Assembly (NCBI RefSeq): GCF_900177535.1
Contig: NZ_FXAJ01000007.1
Span: 124,001-188,000 of the forward strand
DNA from: Priestia filamentosa
GTDB lineage: Bacteria; Bacillota; Bacilli; Bacillales; Bacillaceae_H
Direction: 5' to 3'
DNA: 64,000 nucleotides
Positions within the stretch are counted from its first letter, which is position 1. Every line of letters starts with the position of its first letter. This document shows, in pieces, positions 55,001-63,918 of this stretch. The notes under the pieces are model-generated. The model did not search any database and was not told where the DNA came from. It saw only the letters and a program-made list of their open reading frames with translations. Position numbers and translations under genes: made by a program.

Positions 55001-56561
55001 GCGGGTTTGTAACTTGAGCGAAAAGCTGCTTGAAATAGTTGTACAATAAATGTGAACGATTAGAAAGCACAGCAAGCGGTGTATCAAGTCCCATTGACCC
55101 AATTGGATCTTTTCCTTCTGTAACCATAGGGATAATATTTTTTGAAACTTCCTCATACGTATAACCAAATGCTTTTTGCAACTGAACTAAATTTTCTACT
55201 TTTTCAGAAACTTCAGCTTGCTCTAAATCATTAATTTCAATCATTTGCTCGTTTAACCATTCGCGGTATGGGTGCTCTGAAATCATCTCTTCCTTCAGCT
55301 CACGGTCTGAGATAATTCGTCCTTCTTCAAGGTTTAAAAGAAGCATTTTCCCTGGACTTAAACGATCTTTATATAAAACATTCTCCGGATCAACGTCAAT
55401 TACGCCAACTTCAGAAGAAAGAATAAGATAATCATCTTTTGTTACATAATAACGGGCAGGACGAAGACCGTTACGATCTAAAATAGCGCCAATTTCATTT
55501 CCATCTGTAAACACGACTGCCGTTGGACCATCCCACGGCTCCATAAGACAGCTATGATATTGGTAAAAAGCTTTTTTATCGTCTTCCATATTCTCATCGC
55601 GTGCCCATGGTTCTGGAATAAGCATCATTGCAGTATGGGCAGGTTTTCTGCCAGCAAGCGTGAAAAATTCAAATGCATTGTCTAAAATAGAAGAATCACT
55701 TCCATTTATATCGAGAAGAGGCATTACTTTATCTAGATCATCGCCAAATGCTTTTGAAATAAACTGCTGCTCACGTGCTCTCATCCAGTTAATGTTTCCA
55801 CGAAGCGTATTAATTTCACCATTGTGAATTAAATAACGGTTTGGATGCGCTCTTTCCCAGCTTGGGAACGTATTTGTACTAAATCGTGAGTGAACAAGTG
55901 AAAAACCTGATGTAAAACGCTCGTCTTTTAAATCTTTATAAAAACTAGATACTTTAGACGGTGTCATAAGCCCTTTGTATACGATCGTTTGACTTGAAAG
56001 GCTCGCAAAATAGAACGCTGTATTTTCACCAACTTTTTCAGCACGTTTGCGAATTACATACAATTTCCGCTCAAACGGTAAGCCTTCTTCAACATTTTCA
56101 TTTTTGGCAATGAAAACTTGACGAACGTATGGCTGACTTTCTCTTCCTGTTGGTCCAATGTGCGTACTGTCAACAGGCACCGTTCTCCAGCCTAATAATT
56201 GTTGTCCTTCTTCTTCGATTATTCTGTTAATTTCCGATTCATAGTGAGCGCGCTCTTTCTCATCCTGTGGGAAAAAGATCATACCAACTCCATAGTGGCC
56301 TTTTTCAGGGAATGTAAAAGTACAAACGCTTTGAAAAAAGTCGTGAGGAATTTGGACCATAATGCCAACTCCATCACTTGTCTCTGGGTCACTTCCCTGC
56401 CCACCACGATGCTCTAATTGATCAAGCATATGAAGCCCTTTTTCCACGATATCATGCGACGCACGACCATTTAAATGTGCGTAAAGACCGATTCCACATG
56501 CATCATGCTCAAATTCTGGGCGGTAAAGACCTTGTGCTTGAGGTAGTTTATTTATTGTCAT
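52008..56561 (-). CDS. gltA: Glutamate synthase large subunit
   Basis: About 1517 aa, making two glutamates from glutamine and 2-oxoglutarate. A 21-residue propeptide precedes nucleophile Cys22 (HDACGIGL). The glutaminase domain runs to about 430, then the central domain, the FMN barrel with GYDGGTGASPKTSIKHTGLP, the 3Fe-4S cysteines in CIMMRACHLDTCPVG, and the C-terminal beta-helix (GGKIIVRAPE). The ATG at 56561 is eight bases from GGAGG; the ORF extends seven codons upstream without support. GltC should activate it from 56670-56684. Confidence 0.98.
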   Translation of the reverse strand: MTINKLPQAQGLYRPEFEHDACGIGLYAHLNGRASHDIVEKGLHMLDQLEHRGGQGSDPETSDGVGIMVQIPHDFFQSVCTFTFPEKGHYGVGMIFFPQDEKERAHYESEINRIIEEEGQQLLGWRTVPVDSTHIGPTGRESQPYVRQVFIAKNENVEEGLPFERKLYVIRKRAEKVGENTAFYFASLSSQTIVYKGLMTPSKVSSFYKDLKDERFTSGFSLVHSRFSTNTFPSWERAHPNRYLIHNGEINTLRGNINWMRAREQQFISKAFGDDLDKVMPLLDINGSDSSILDNAFEFFTLAGRKPAHTAMMLIPEPWARDENMEDDKKAFYQYHSCLMEPWDGPTAVVFTDGNEIGAILDRNGLRPARYYVTKDDYLILSSEVGVIDVDPENVLYKDRLSPGKMLLLNLEEGRIISDRELKEEMISEHPYREWLNEQMIEINDLEQAEVSEKVENLVQLQKAFGYTYEEVSKNIIPMVTEGKDPIGSMGLDTPLAVLSNRSHLLYNYFKQLFAQVTNPPIDAIREEIVTSTMTLLGQEGNILHPDKSAARRIMLDAPFLTNEEVARLKETNVKEFKTKTLSLLFKEDIEKALETLCGEVDKAMAEGNTIIVLSDRGVDEHNMAMPTLLAGSAVHQYLVEKGTRTAVSLVAETAEAREVHHFAVLIGYGIDAINPYLAYETLREGIKDGVIKVSYDKAVATFNNTASEGVVKVMSKVGVSTIQSYRGAQIFEAVGIGEDVINRYFTGTASQLSGVGLDVIEQEVKMRHEAAFVGNYKDETLEAGSELQWRRNGEHHAFNPQTIHTLQHACRTGNYELFKKYSKMADDEQLTFLRNAFSFNKKRKSISIDEVESVDSIVKRFKTGAMSFGSLSEEAHSTLAIAMNRLGGKSNSGEGGEDPARFTRDENGDYRRSAIKQVASGRFGVNSHYLVNADELQIKMAQGAKPGEGGQLPGTKVYPWVAEVRGSTPGVSLISPPPHHDIYSIEDLAQLIHDLKNANSKARISVKLVSKAGVGTIAAGVAKAVADVIVISGYDGGTGASPKTSIKHTGLPWELGLTEAHQTLMMNKLRSRVILETDGKLMTGRDVVMAALFGAEEYGFATAPLVVLGCIMMRACHLDTCPVGVATQNPELRKKFLGDPDHIVNFMRFIAQEVREIMAELGFRSVEEMVGQTEVLEVSDRTKSHWKAKHLDLTKLLYKVEGEHTRTEYQNHKLDQSLDVAEILPKCERALNDRTQVDLSFNIRNVNRVVGTIVGSEVTRRFGEKGLPEDTITLRFNGSAGQSFGAFVPKGMTLNLQGDANDYVGKGLSGGKIIVRAPEVKAQAPEDNVIAGNVSLIGATAGEAYIEGRAGERFCVRNSGAHAVVEGVGDHGCEYMTGGRAVIIGAVGKNFGAGMSGGVAYVLPDDVEHFDQTANKEMVYFETLQDEEDIKELKAMLTKHMNYTGSVKATQILAHWEESVAKFVKVIPKDYKRMLQTIEAMKASGMEKDEAVMAAFKANSSNKSEKVDETLQTIGS

Positions 56562-56612
56562 AGGGCATTCCTCCAACTCCATTTCTTTTTCTCTCTATGC
56601 CGATTACGTTAC

Positions 56613-56684
56613 AATACTAATTGTAGTTTCACAAATTGATATAAACAATATATAATTTAGATTAAAACAATCTCAATATGAGAT
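56613..56684. promoter_or_regulatory. gltA-gltC divergent control region with GltC box
   Basis: GltC box ATCTC-AATAT-GAGAT at 56670-56684. Minus strand (gltA): TTGTTT, 17 bases, TACAAT (56625-56620), predicted start near 56613, which puts the box centre at about -64 as reported for B. subtilis box I. Plus strand (gltC): TTCACA (56628-56633), 17 bases, TATAAT (56651-56656), start near 56663, with the box just downstream of that start. Confidence 0.8.
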
Positions 56685-56706
56685 AGGTTTAAAGGAGGGA
56701 GATAAA

Positions 56707-57609
56707 ATGGAGCTCAGACAGCTTATTTATTTTGTAGAAGTGGCAAAGCGTGAGCACGTTTCAGAGGCTGCGTTTGCCCTTCATGTTGCTCAGTCTGCGG
56801 TAAGTAGACAAATTAGTAACTTGGAGACAGAACTTGGGGTTGCTCTTTTTGAGCGAGAGGGTCGGAACATTAAATTAACGACAATCGGGAAGCTTTTCTT
56901 AACTCACACAGAGACAGCGTTAAAAGCAATTGATAATGCAAAGCAGCTTATTGATGAACATCTTGATCCTGAACGGGGGACAATTAAAATTGGCTTTCCA
57001 ACAAGCCTTGCAAGCCACACATTACCAACCGTTATTTCCGCCTTTAAAGGAAAACATCCGAACGTTGCCTTTCATCTTCGTCAAGGTTCTTATAAATTTT
57101 TAATTGATGCCGTTAAAAACCGAGAAATTGATTTAGCTTTTTTAGGACCTGTTCCACGAGATGATAACGATGTAGAAGGAACGATTTTGTTTTCTGAGAA
57201 GATTTTGGCTCTTCTTCCTTCAAACCATCCTCTTGCAAGCAAGGAACGAATCAGGCTTGATCAGCTTCGCAATGATGCGTTCGTTCTTTTTCCAAAAGGT
57301 TATGTCTTGCACAGACTTGCGATTGATGCGTGTAAACAGTCGGGATTCAAAGCAAATGTATCATCAGTTGGAGAAGATCTTGATGCAATTAAAGGACTTG
57401 TTTCAGCAGGGATTGGTGTAACGCTTCTTCCAGAAAGTACGCTGTATGAAACAATGCCAAAGTTTACGGTAAAAGTGCCGATTGAATTTCCACATGTGAC
57501 AAGAACCGTTGGTATAATTATTCCTAAACATCGTAAACTTGCTCCATCTGAACAACTTTTTTATGAATTTGTGAAAGACTTTTTCTCTATTCTACAGCAG
57601 TACAGTTAA
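56707..57609 (+). CDS. gltC: LysR-family activator of glutamate synthase
   Basis: 300 aa, 300 being the usual GltC length. The start MELRQLIYFVEVAKREHVSE and the helix-turn-helix AAFALHVAQSAVSRQISNLE match GltC. In B. subtilis GltC activates gltAB when 2-oxoglutarate is high and is inhibited by glutamate. The divergent position next to gltA and the ATCTC...GAGAT box make the assignment strong. AAAGGAGGGAGATAAA precedes the ATG. Confidence 0.96.
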   Translation: MELRQLIYFVEVAKREHVSEAAFALHVAQSAVSRQISNLETELGVALFEREGRNIKLTTIGKLFLTHTETALKAIDNAKQLIDEHLDPERGTIKIGFPTSLASHTLPTVISAFKGKHPNVAFHLRQGSYKFLIDAVKNREIDLAFLGPVPRDDNDVEGTILFSEKILALLPSNHPLASKERIRLDQLRNDAFVLFPKGYVLHRLAIDACKQSGFKANVSSVGEDLDAIKGLVSAGIGVTLLPESTLYETMPKFTVKVPIEFPHVTRTVGIIIPKHRKLAPSEQLFYEFVKDFFSILQQYS

Positions 57610-57636
57610 AAAGGCTCCAAGTATGGAAGCCTTTTT
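57608..57636 (+). terminator. Terminator of gltC
   Basis: AAAAAGGCT.CC pairs with GG.AGCCTTTTT around AAGTAT; the stem begins in the stop codon. Confidence 0.85.
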
Positions 57637-57643
57637 AACATGC

Positions 57644-57760
57644 TTAATCATCATAGTCATAGCGAAAACCGTCTTGACTCTTGTCTTGATTTCCGTTCCC
57701 TCGTTCACTTGCCAAATCGCTTCTTTCTTTTTGTTCTTCTTCGGTTTGCTTCTTATTCAT
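57644..57760 (-). CDS. Very small hydrophilic protein
   Basis: 38 aa, MNKKQTEEEQKERSDLASER then a Gly/Asn/Gln/Asp-rich tail ending YDYDD. AAAGGAGG six bases before the ATG is one of the best binding sites in the window, so it is probably translated. The composition resembles small acid-soluble or dehydration-type spore or stress peptides, but I do not recognise the family. Confidence 0.6.
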   Translation of the reverse strand: MNKKQTEEEQKERSDLASERGNGNQDKSQDGFRYDYDD

Positions 57761-57824
57761 CGTAAACCTCCTTTTTTAGGTAGTATGTTCCTAAACGAAA
57801 AAAAGATGAACTCAAATATTGAGC

Positions 57825-58199
57825 TCACCTTTTCTCTACTTTGTAAAGTCCGTTTGTTGGTACTTTTTTGTCGAAATAAGCTTTTATAATATCACCTTCT
57901 GCAAGCTTGTCACTAAGAGGTTCCTCAAGGCTCTTTGTCGTAAAGGTAATGCTTGTTCCTTCTTTTGTCTTAGCCTTGTATGAATTCCCATCTATTTTAG
58001 TGATTTGATAGTAGTAAATATTAAATCGCTCATTTTTTGTATCTTTTGTTTTCTCAGATGCAGGCAAACTTTGCAAAACTTCTGCTTGCTCCTTCGCATC
58101 TGTTTTGTTAGCTACGTTGTTCATATAATAGAAAACTAGTAAACATAAAAACACAAGTAAAAGTACTAGTAGCATTAATTTTTTTCCTGCAATGGACAA
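57825..58199 (-). CDS. Membrane-anchored hypothetical protein
   Basis: 124 aa. One N-terminal membrane helix (KLMLLVLLLVFLCLLVFYYM), then a linker and an outside domain of about 70 residues with beta character (INYYYQITKIDG-like, then AKTKEGTSITFTTKSLEE). TTG at 58199 is supported by AGGAGG eight bases upstream. It resembles short DUF1093/YxeA-like extracytoplasmic proteins in outline, without a firm match. Confidence 0.65.
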   Translation of the reverse strand: MSIAGKKLMLLVLLLVFLCLLVFYYMNNVANKTDAKEQAEVLQSLPASEKTKDTKNERFNIYYYQITKIDGNSYKAKTKEGTSITFTTKSLEEPLSDKLAEGDIIKAYFDKKVPTNGLYKVEKR

Positions 58200-58456
58200 C
58201 CTAATAACCTCCTGTATAGTCTCGGATTGACCATCATATTTTAAACGTATTATAACATAATTTCAATACAGAACGTACATATAGAGGTCAATGTTCACCT
58301 TTTGCTCAAAAATGGAAACCAAGCTTTTGAACTACAACTCTTTCTTTTCTCCTAATTACTATGAAGAAATACTAGAAAATATTCCTTTTCAAAAAGATGT
58401 GTAAAATATACCGAAGAAGGGAAAAAGAGCACTACATATGAAAGGTGGTAGATAGT

Positions 58457-58831
58457 ATGAAACATCTTGTTTTTTATGATGCTGACTGTCCCCTTTGTTC
58501 AAATGTAAAAAAAGTTGTCCAAGCCCTTGATTGGGGAAAACGTCTTGATTGGATGCCTGTTCAATCTATTCAATCTGAACAAAAGTTCCGCTTTTTAGCT
58601 AAGCGTAATATTTATGACGAAATTCATATGATTTCTCGTGATAATGAACTGTTTAGCGGATTTTATACCGTTCGGAAAATTTTAAAATCACTCCCGCTTA
58701 CATGGCCAATTGGCATGCTTCTTTTTCTTCCGCTCATGGAGAAGCTAGGTGTGCCACTTTATACATGGGTTTCTGAAAACCGCTATGAATGGTTTGGACG
58801 CTATTCGGAAAAAGGACAGCACGCGTATTAA
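58457..58831 (+). CDS. DCC-family thiol-disulfide oxidoreductase-like protein (DUF393)
   Basis: 124-aa protein. The defining D-x-D-C-x-x-C is in VFYDADCPLCSNVKKVV near the N-terminus, followed by W.PVQSIQSE and a membrane-near GMLLFLPLMEKLG segment. ATG at 58457 has AAAGGTGG at eight bases; the GTG at 58445 is inside that site. Redox role inferred from the motif only. Confidence 0.85.
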   Translation: MKHLVFYDADCPLCSNVKKVVQALDWGKRLDWMPVQSIQSEQKFRFLAKRNIYDEIHMISRDNELFSGFYTVRKILKSLPLTWPIGMLLFLPLMEKLGVPLYTWVSENRYEWFGRYSEKGQHAY

Positions 58832-58834
58832 ACA

Positions 58835-58866
58835 AAGAACCGAGGCAAAAGCCTCGGTCTTTCTTA
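58835..58866. terminator. Bidirectional terminator
   Basis: ACCGAGGC pairs with GCCTCGGT over AAAA, A-rich on the left and T-rich on the right, between convergent genes. Confidence 0.85.
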
Positions 58867-59706
58867 TTTTCCACCAACAATAACATCAGAATCAGAGCCA
58901 ACAACTTTCGTTTGAACATTTTTGTCTCCATCCCATTTCTCAATACGCTTCATTTCAATTACTTCTGGTGTTAATGATTCACTGACTACTTTGTTTGCTT
59001 CTGCTTCTGCTTTTGCTTTAATAATTGCAGCGTCTGCCTTACCTTGTGCTTCTACTTTTGCTTTTTCAGCCTGCACTTCTGCTTGCTGCTTCTCAACGTT
59101 CATTGCTTCAAGCTTTTGCTGTGCATCTACAACATTTTGAATCGCTTTTTGTGTTTTTTCATCTGGTTTTGGTGTACCAAGAACAAAGTCTGAAACAACG
59201 AATCCATACTTATTGGCATCTTTTATAAACTCTTGCTCAATCTCTGTTTTAATCTGCTCACGCTTTTGGAAGATTTCAAGAATCGTGTATTTAGATGTTA
59301 CAGATAATGCCGCATCTTTCATCCGTGACTGAAGGAACGTGTTCTCAATCACTTCTGGCTTTGCTCCTTTAAACTTATTGAAGATATCAACAACTTTCTC
59401 AGGATTGTTTGCGTAGTTATATGTTGCATCAATATCAAGCGGTTTTCCATCTTTCGTTGCAAGTGGTACATCTTCATATGATACCGTTTCCATTGCAACC
59501 GGATATTGTGTGACTTTCTTCCATGGAGATACAAAGTGCCATCCTTGACCAAGCGTTTGCTTTTCAACCCCTCCAGATCTATTGTACACAACCCCGATAT
59601 GACCTTGATCAACTTGAGTAATCGACATAATAGCAAGTACCCCACCTAAAATAATCGCTAGCCCTACAAGCACGGCCCCAAGCTTTGCTTTTCCTGTTTT
59701 CAACAT
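58864..59706 (-). CDS. SPFH/prohibitin-family membrane protein
   Basis: 280 aa. One N-terminal membrane helix (LGAVLVGLAIILGGVLAIM) and an SPFH/band 7 domain (VDQGHIGVVYNRSGGVEKQ onward) are followed by a long Ala/Glu/Lys coiled coil (EKQQAEVQAEKAKVEAQGKA) at 195-250. Prohibitin-like scaffolds organise membrane domains and proteases. ATG at 59706 follows AAGGAGGGAAAATAAT. It lies one base after the stop of the 50-aa gene at 59708, so the two are co-transcribed. Confidence 0.9.
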   Translation of the reverse strand: MLKTGKAKLGAVLVGLAIILGGVLAIMSITQVDQGHIGVVYNRSGGVEKQTLGQGWHFVSPWKKVTQYPVAMETVSYEDVPLATKDGKPLDIDATYNYANNPEKVVDIFNKFKGAKPEVIENTFLQSRMKDAALSVTSKYTILEIFQKREQIKTEIEQEFIKDANKYGFVVSDFVLGTPKPDEKTQKAIQNVVDAQQKLEAMNVEKQQAEVQAEKAKVEAQGKADAAIIKAKAEAEANKVVSESLTPEVIEMKRIEKWDGDKNVQTKVVGSDSDVIVGGK

Positions 59707-59707
59707 A

Positions 59708-59860
59708 TTATTTTCCCTCCTTGTCTTTAAATGCATCTTTTACTTCCTCTGCTTTCTCTCCAACTTTTTGAAATACACCCTTCTTCCCTAACCAAAGCCA
59801 TATGCCTCCAAGGCTTAAAAAGAACAAAATAAATAAAACGTATAAAGAAAACAATTGCAT
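59708..59860 (-). CDS. Small membrane protein upstream of the SPFH gene
   Basis: 50 aa: an N-terminal membrane helix (LYVLFILFFLSLGGIWLWLG) and a charged tail (KVGEKAEEVKDAFKDKEGK). The tail codons contain the ribosome binding site of the SPFH gene, so translation is likely coupled. Its own site (GGGGTG directly at the ATG) is poor. A helper subunit of the SPFH protein is plausible but unproven. Confidence 0.55.
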   Translation of the reverse strand: MQLFSLYVLFILFFLSLGGIWLWLGKKGVFQKVGEKAEEVKDAFKDKEGK

Positions 59861-60018
59861 CACCCCATTAACTTATTAAAGTGAAAAAGTTCACATTAAT
59901 CCACCCTTCCTTATTTGGAGAAGGTATTTTAATTCCTCTTTTACACTTTATGTTGTTATCTTAGTATTATTTACGATAAGGTTACGAAAAGGTTTCATTT
60001 TTTTAAAGAAAATTGTAA

Positions 60019-60050
60019 AAAAGCAAAGAAATGGAGATTTCTTTGCTTTT
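60019..60050. terminator. Bidirectional terminator
   Basis: AAAAGCAAAGAAAT pairs perfectly with ATTTCTTTGCTTTT over GGAG. It closes the 131-aa gene on the minus strand. Confidence 0.88.
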
Positions 60051-60131
60051 GGCTTACTGTATGAGTGTTTTTGAAGTATTTATATTGTAAAGATATTTTA
60101 GCTAGTTTATTTATTTCTCTAATTCTTTGTT

Positions 60132-60527
60132 TTATTTAACTATTTCATCTTGCGTTTGAACCCATGCTTTCTCCATATCCTTTGGTTCAGATTGAATTTC
60201 AACCTCAATCTGATTTATAAGGTCTGATTTCTTATCTTCTAAATAGCGTATACTCATATTAATTTGAAAGATTTGAGTTCCGACTGTTTCTACAAAAGAG
60301 CTCATTAGGCTCTGACTTTTAGAAAACTCTTGAAGAAACTGTGCCCTTTTATTTCCTTGCCAATATGTTTCAGCTGTACCTGTTATAACAAGATTCTTAG
60401 TTACATTAAAAATAAGCCCAGAATCTTCTCTCAGCACGTGATATTCTCTTACACATCTATGTAATTCTTCAATTTGTTTATTTAGTTTATCTAGTTTCTC
60501 GTGCAATGCATCTAATGTTCGGCTCAT
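60132..60527 (-). CDS. WXG-like helical protein (DUF5082/YwqH-like)
   Basis: 131 aa, two long helices joined at ETYWQGNKRAQFLQEF, a W-x-G turn as in WXG100-type and YwqH-like small partners of type VII-secreted LXG toxins. The N-terminal helix is MSRTLDALHEKLDKLNKQIE. No LXG toxin, immunity or Ess-core gene lies within reach, so it is an orphan here. AGAGGACGATTTTT precedes the ATG. The family link is from pattern only. Confidence 0.55.
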   Translation of the reverse strand: MSRTLDALHEKLDKLNKQIEELHRCVREYHVLREDSGLIFNVTKNLVITGTAETYWQGNKRAQFLQEFSKSQSLMSSFVETVGTQIFQINMSIRYLEDKKSDLINQIEVEIQSEPKDMEKAWVQTQDEIVK

Positions 60528-60865
60528 AAAAATCGTCCTCTGTTAAAAATTATAAAATTATAAAATTTATAACTTTTGAATTTTAACAAAGGAAAAGTCT
60601 ATATTCATGAGTATTTTCACCTGAAAAGGATAATAAAGTAGGCATAAAGATATGTATACTTATAACTTCAAGATTTTATAGCTTACTATTATATAAAAAC
60701 AAAACTTATAATAAATGTAACCCTTTTCTGTATCATCCCCCCTCTACTTCCATTAATCTACCAGTAAATAAACCGCGGTTCATGAGCCAATTCTCCTTAA
60801 AACCCTATCTTATTCAACTAAAGAGTAGAAAGATCGCAAGAATAAAGACCTTTCTTTTCAAATAA
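60528..60865. other. Intergenic region, nothing recognised
   Basis: About 340 AT-rich bases between the WXG-like gene start and the glsA terminator. No open frame with a ribosome binding site and no further hairpin of note. Confidence 0.5.
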
Positions 60866-60893
60866 AAAAACTGCCGAATCCTCGGCAGTTTTT
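60866..60893 (-). terminator. Terminator of glsA
   Basis: AAAAACTGCCGA pairs with TCGGCAGTTTTT over ATCC. It begins within the glsA stop codon and is followed by a T-run. Confidence 0.9.
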
Positions 60894-61821
60894 AAAACAT
60901 ACTCAACGCATACTTTCTAGACATCATTTCTAACAACTTAATACCTGCTACACTGTTCCCTTTATCATCTAGTGCAGCACCGTAGATACCAATTCCACAG
61001 CGATTAGGCACAGCTCCCATTACACCGCCTGATACGCCACTTTTGGCTGGAATGCCAACATCAATTGCAAATTCTCCAGAAGCATTATACATCCCGCACG
61101 TCACCATAAATGTTTTACATATTCTTGCGATATTAGCTGGAATGATTTGCTTTCCTGTTCTTGGGTCTACACCGTTCATTGCAAACACGCAGCCAATTCT
61201 CGCTAAGTCTACAGAATCAACTTCAATTGCACACTGTTTTGTATATAGCTCCATTAACTCTTCAACATCTTCGTTAATGACGTCATGCTGTTTTAAGAAA
61301 TAACAAAGAGCTCTGTTTAATTCAGCTGTTTCAAATTCAGACTGAGCAATTTCTTTATTATACGTAATTGTAGGCTTGTCTGTAAGTTCTTTAACAAAGT
61401 CTAAAAGACGATTAAATCTTTCCTCTACGCTGCTTCCCATAAGCATATGTGTAACAGCTAAAGCTCCTGCGTTAATCATTGGGTTCAGAGGTTTAGAAGG
61501 TGAAATCGTCTCTAATTTAATAACTGAATTAAACGGATCGCCCGTAGGCTCTTTTCCTACATAGTCAAATACGAAATCTTCTCCTCTATCCATTAACGCT
61601 AGTGCTAAACTAATGACCTTAGAGATACTTTGTAACGTCATCTTATGTTTAACATCTCCCGCTGCATAACAGTTACCATTTGGATAATAGACGGCAACAG
61701 CTAATTTATCTGGATCTGCTTCTCTTAAAGCTGGTATGTATTGAGCAACTTGTCCTTCTTTTGTATAAATTCTAGCTTCATCAACTAGGTTTTTTAAGTC
61801 TTGACTTGATTCACATTGCAT
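60892..61821 (-). CDS. glsA: Glutaminase A
   Basis: About 309-aa serine-dependent beta-lactamase-like glutaminase that converts glutamine to glutamate and ammonia. The nucleophile motif is S65-I-S-K68, then [26 protein letters not shown] and the final [13 protein letters not shown]-like motif ([17 protein letters not shown]). ATG at 61821 has GAGGAG nine bases upstream; the ATG at 61827 is only two away. It is divergent from the cyclase gene at 62020. Confidence 0.96.
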   Translation of the reverse strand: MQCESSQDLKNLVDEARIYTKEGQVAQYIPALREADPDKLAVAVYYPNGNCYAAGDVKHKMTLQSISKVISLALALMDRGEDFVFDYVGKEPTGDPFNSVIKLETISPSKPLNPMINAGALAVTHMLMGSSVEERFNRLLDFVKELTDKPTITYNKEIAQSEFETAELNRALCYFLKQHDVINEDVEELMELYTKQCAIEVDSVDLARIGCVFAMNGVDPRTGKQIIPANIARICKTFMVTCGMYNASGEFAIDVGIPAKSGVSGGVMGAVPNRCGIGIYGAALDDKGNSVAGIKLLEMMSRKYALSMF

Positions 61822-62019
61822 TAGCATAACTCCTCACCTACATTTCTCTCTTTAGGTTATCCCATTAGAGGTTGTTTATTAAATATACTTCTTTCATATC
61901 TGAGCTTTCAAATCTTGTTTTACATTGTTCCCAATCGTTTCTTTTCACCACGTTGTTTACATAGTAGAAAAATTTTTGAATATAAAGTTATAAAGACATT
62001 TTTAAGGTGGCGAAGAAAC

Positions 62020-63876
62020 GTGTGGACTAAACAAGCAAAACAGCATACAACTCATCTTATCAAGGAGCTCCGCGAACTTCAACAAGAGAATGGTTCATGG
62101 CTCTTTCCTTTTGAAACAGGCGTTATGGCTGATGCCTATATGATTTTAACCCTAAGAGCACTTGGAGCTGAAGAAGAGCCCTTGATTGCCAAACTTTCTA
62201 AGCGGATTCTTTCCCTTCAGCATAAAGACGGTACATGGCGACACTATGAAGACGAGCCACAAGGCAATTTGTCAGCAACCATTCAAGCATATACAGCTCT
62301 ACTTGTAGCAGGAGCTTCTTCAAAAGAGGAAACGCATATGAAACGAGCAGAGCGCTTTATTCAGCAAAACGGCGGTGTGAAAAAAGCTCATTTTTTAACG
62401 AAATGGATGCTTTGTGCAAACGGCTTATATCCATGGCCGCGCTTTTTTTATGTACCGATGACTATCATGAATATCCCCACGTCTTTTCCGCTTAATTTCT
62501 TTTCGTTAAGCACATATGCGCGTATTCATTTTGTACCAATGATGATTGCTGCTAACAAAAAGTTTTCCATCCCGAGTAATCATAGCATCTACTCTCTCTA
62601 TGAACGTGAAGGAGCTGAAGAAGAATGGAATGTTGAAGATGAACGCTTCATTATTAAAGATCTGTTTTTTTATTTAAAACGATTGCGCAACTTACCAAGT
62701 TACATGCATCAAGCAGGCTATAAAAAGGCTGAATCGTATATGATTAGCCGAATTGAAGATGACGGCACCTTGTACAGCTATGCAACGGCTACATTTTTTA
62801 TGATTTATGGATTACTAGCATTAGGGTATGAAAAAAACTCTCCTCTTATTATCAATGCCATAAATGGTCTAAAAAAGCTCGTCACAACTGTTGACGGCAT
62901 GAATCATCTTGAAAATTCAACCTCAACTGTATGGGATACAGCATTGCTTTCTTATTCTCTGCAAGAAAGCGGTGTGAGTTATAAGGATCCAATGATAAAA
63001 AAAGCGAGTTTCTACCTATTAAATAACCAGCACAAAAAAGTAGCAGACTGGGCTGTTCACAATCCCCACATAGCGCCTGGAGGATGGGGATTTTCACATA
63101 ACAATACGATAAATCCCGATCTTGATGACACGTCTGCCGCCCTAAGAGCCATCACTGCTCCAAGCGTTCACGATACTCGGTATCTTAGCTCATGGAATAG
63201 AGGCGTTGATTGGCTTTTATCTATGCAAAATAGAGATGGAGGATGGGCGGCATTTGAAAAAAACGTTGATTTTCAGCTCCTAACTCATATTCCGTTAAAA
63301 AATGCAGAAGATGCTATTATTGATCCTTCAACAGCAGATTTAACAGGGCGAGTGCTTCAGTTTCTCGGAAAATTCGCTGGTTTAACAGAAAAACATCCAG
63401 CCGTAAAGCGAGCTGTGAAGTGGCTTTGTAATCAGCAAGAGAGAGATGGTTCATGGTATGGTCGCTGGGGAGTTTGCTATATTTACGGCACATGGGCAGC
63501 TTTAACAGGGATGAGAGCTGTTGGGGTGCCACTTGATGACCCTCACATCCAAAAAGGCGTTCTCTTTCTTAAAAAACATCAGCGTCAAGATGGAGGATGG
63601 GGTGAATCTTGCCGAAGCTCTGAAGTCAAAAAATACGTACCTCTTTCATTTAGTACTCCTTCTCAAACATCATGGGCACTTGATGCTCTTTTAACATGTT
63701 TGCCAAAGGAACACGTCACAATTAAAAACGGAGTAAAATTTCTTTTAACCCCGCATATTCATAAAGCAAAAACATATCCAACGGGAATTGGCTTACCAGA
63801 GCAGTTTTATATTCGCTATCACAGCTATAACTATATCTTTCCTCTTCTTGCTCTTAGTCACTATTGCCAAGCGTAA
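62020..63876 (+). CDS. sqhC: Squalene-hopene cyclase family protein (probable sporulenol synthase)
   Basis: 618-aa terpene cyclase, alpha-alpha barrel with repeated QW motifs (ENGSW, KDGTW, RDGGWAAF, QDGGWGE). The catalytic acid motif is D367-L-D-D370-T. Bacillus homologues cyclise tetraprenyl-beta-curcumene to sporulenol-type spore terpenoids; B. megaterium has such an enzyme. GTG at 62020 is preceded by AAGGTGG at nine bases, so the 35-codon upstream extension is not used. Substrate (squalene or curcumene) is inferred from organism type. Confidence 0.92.
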   Translation: MWTKQAKQHTTHLIKELRELQQENGSWLFPFETGVMADAYMILTLRALGAEEEPLIAKLSKRILSLQHKDGTWRHYEDEPQGNLSATIQAYTALLVAGASSKEETHMKRAERFIQQNGGVKKAHFLTKWMLCANGLYPWPRFFYVPMTIMNIPTSFPLNFFSLSTYARIHFVPMMIAANKKFSIPSNHSIYSLYEREGAEEEWNVEDERFIIKDLFFYLKRLRNLPSYMHQAGYKKAESYMISRIEDDGTLYSYATATFFMIYGLLALGYEKNSPLIINAINGLKKLVTTVDGMNHLENSTSTVWDTALLSYSLQESGVSYKDPMIKKASFYLLNNQHKKVADWAVHNPHIAPGGWGFSHNNTINPDLDDTSAALRAITAPSVHDTRYLSSWNRGVDWLLSMQNRDGGWAAFEKNVDFQLLTHIPLKNAEDAIIDPSTADLTGRVLQFLGKFAGLTEKHPAVKRAVKWLCNQQERDGSWYGRWGVCYIYGTWAALTGMRAVGVPLDDPHIQKGVLFLKKHQRQDGGWGESCRSSEVKKYVPLSFSTPSQTSWALDALLTCLPKEHVTIKNGVKFLLTPHIHKAKTYPTGIGLPEQFYIRYHSYNYIFPLLALSHYCQA

Positions 63877-63892
63877 AACGCTTGGCTTTTCT
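63866..63892 (+). terminator. Terminator of the cyclase gene
   Basis: GCCAAGCG pairs with CGCTTGGC; the stop codon is in the loop and CTTTTCT follows. Confidence 0.85.
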
Positions 63893-63918
63893 GTAAAAAG
63901 AAAAGAATAAGCAATTGC

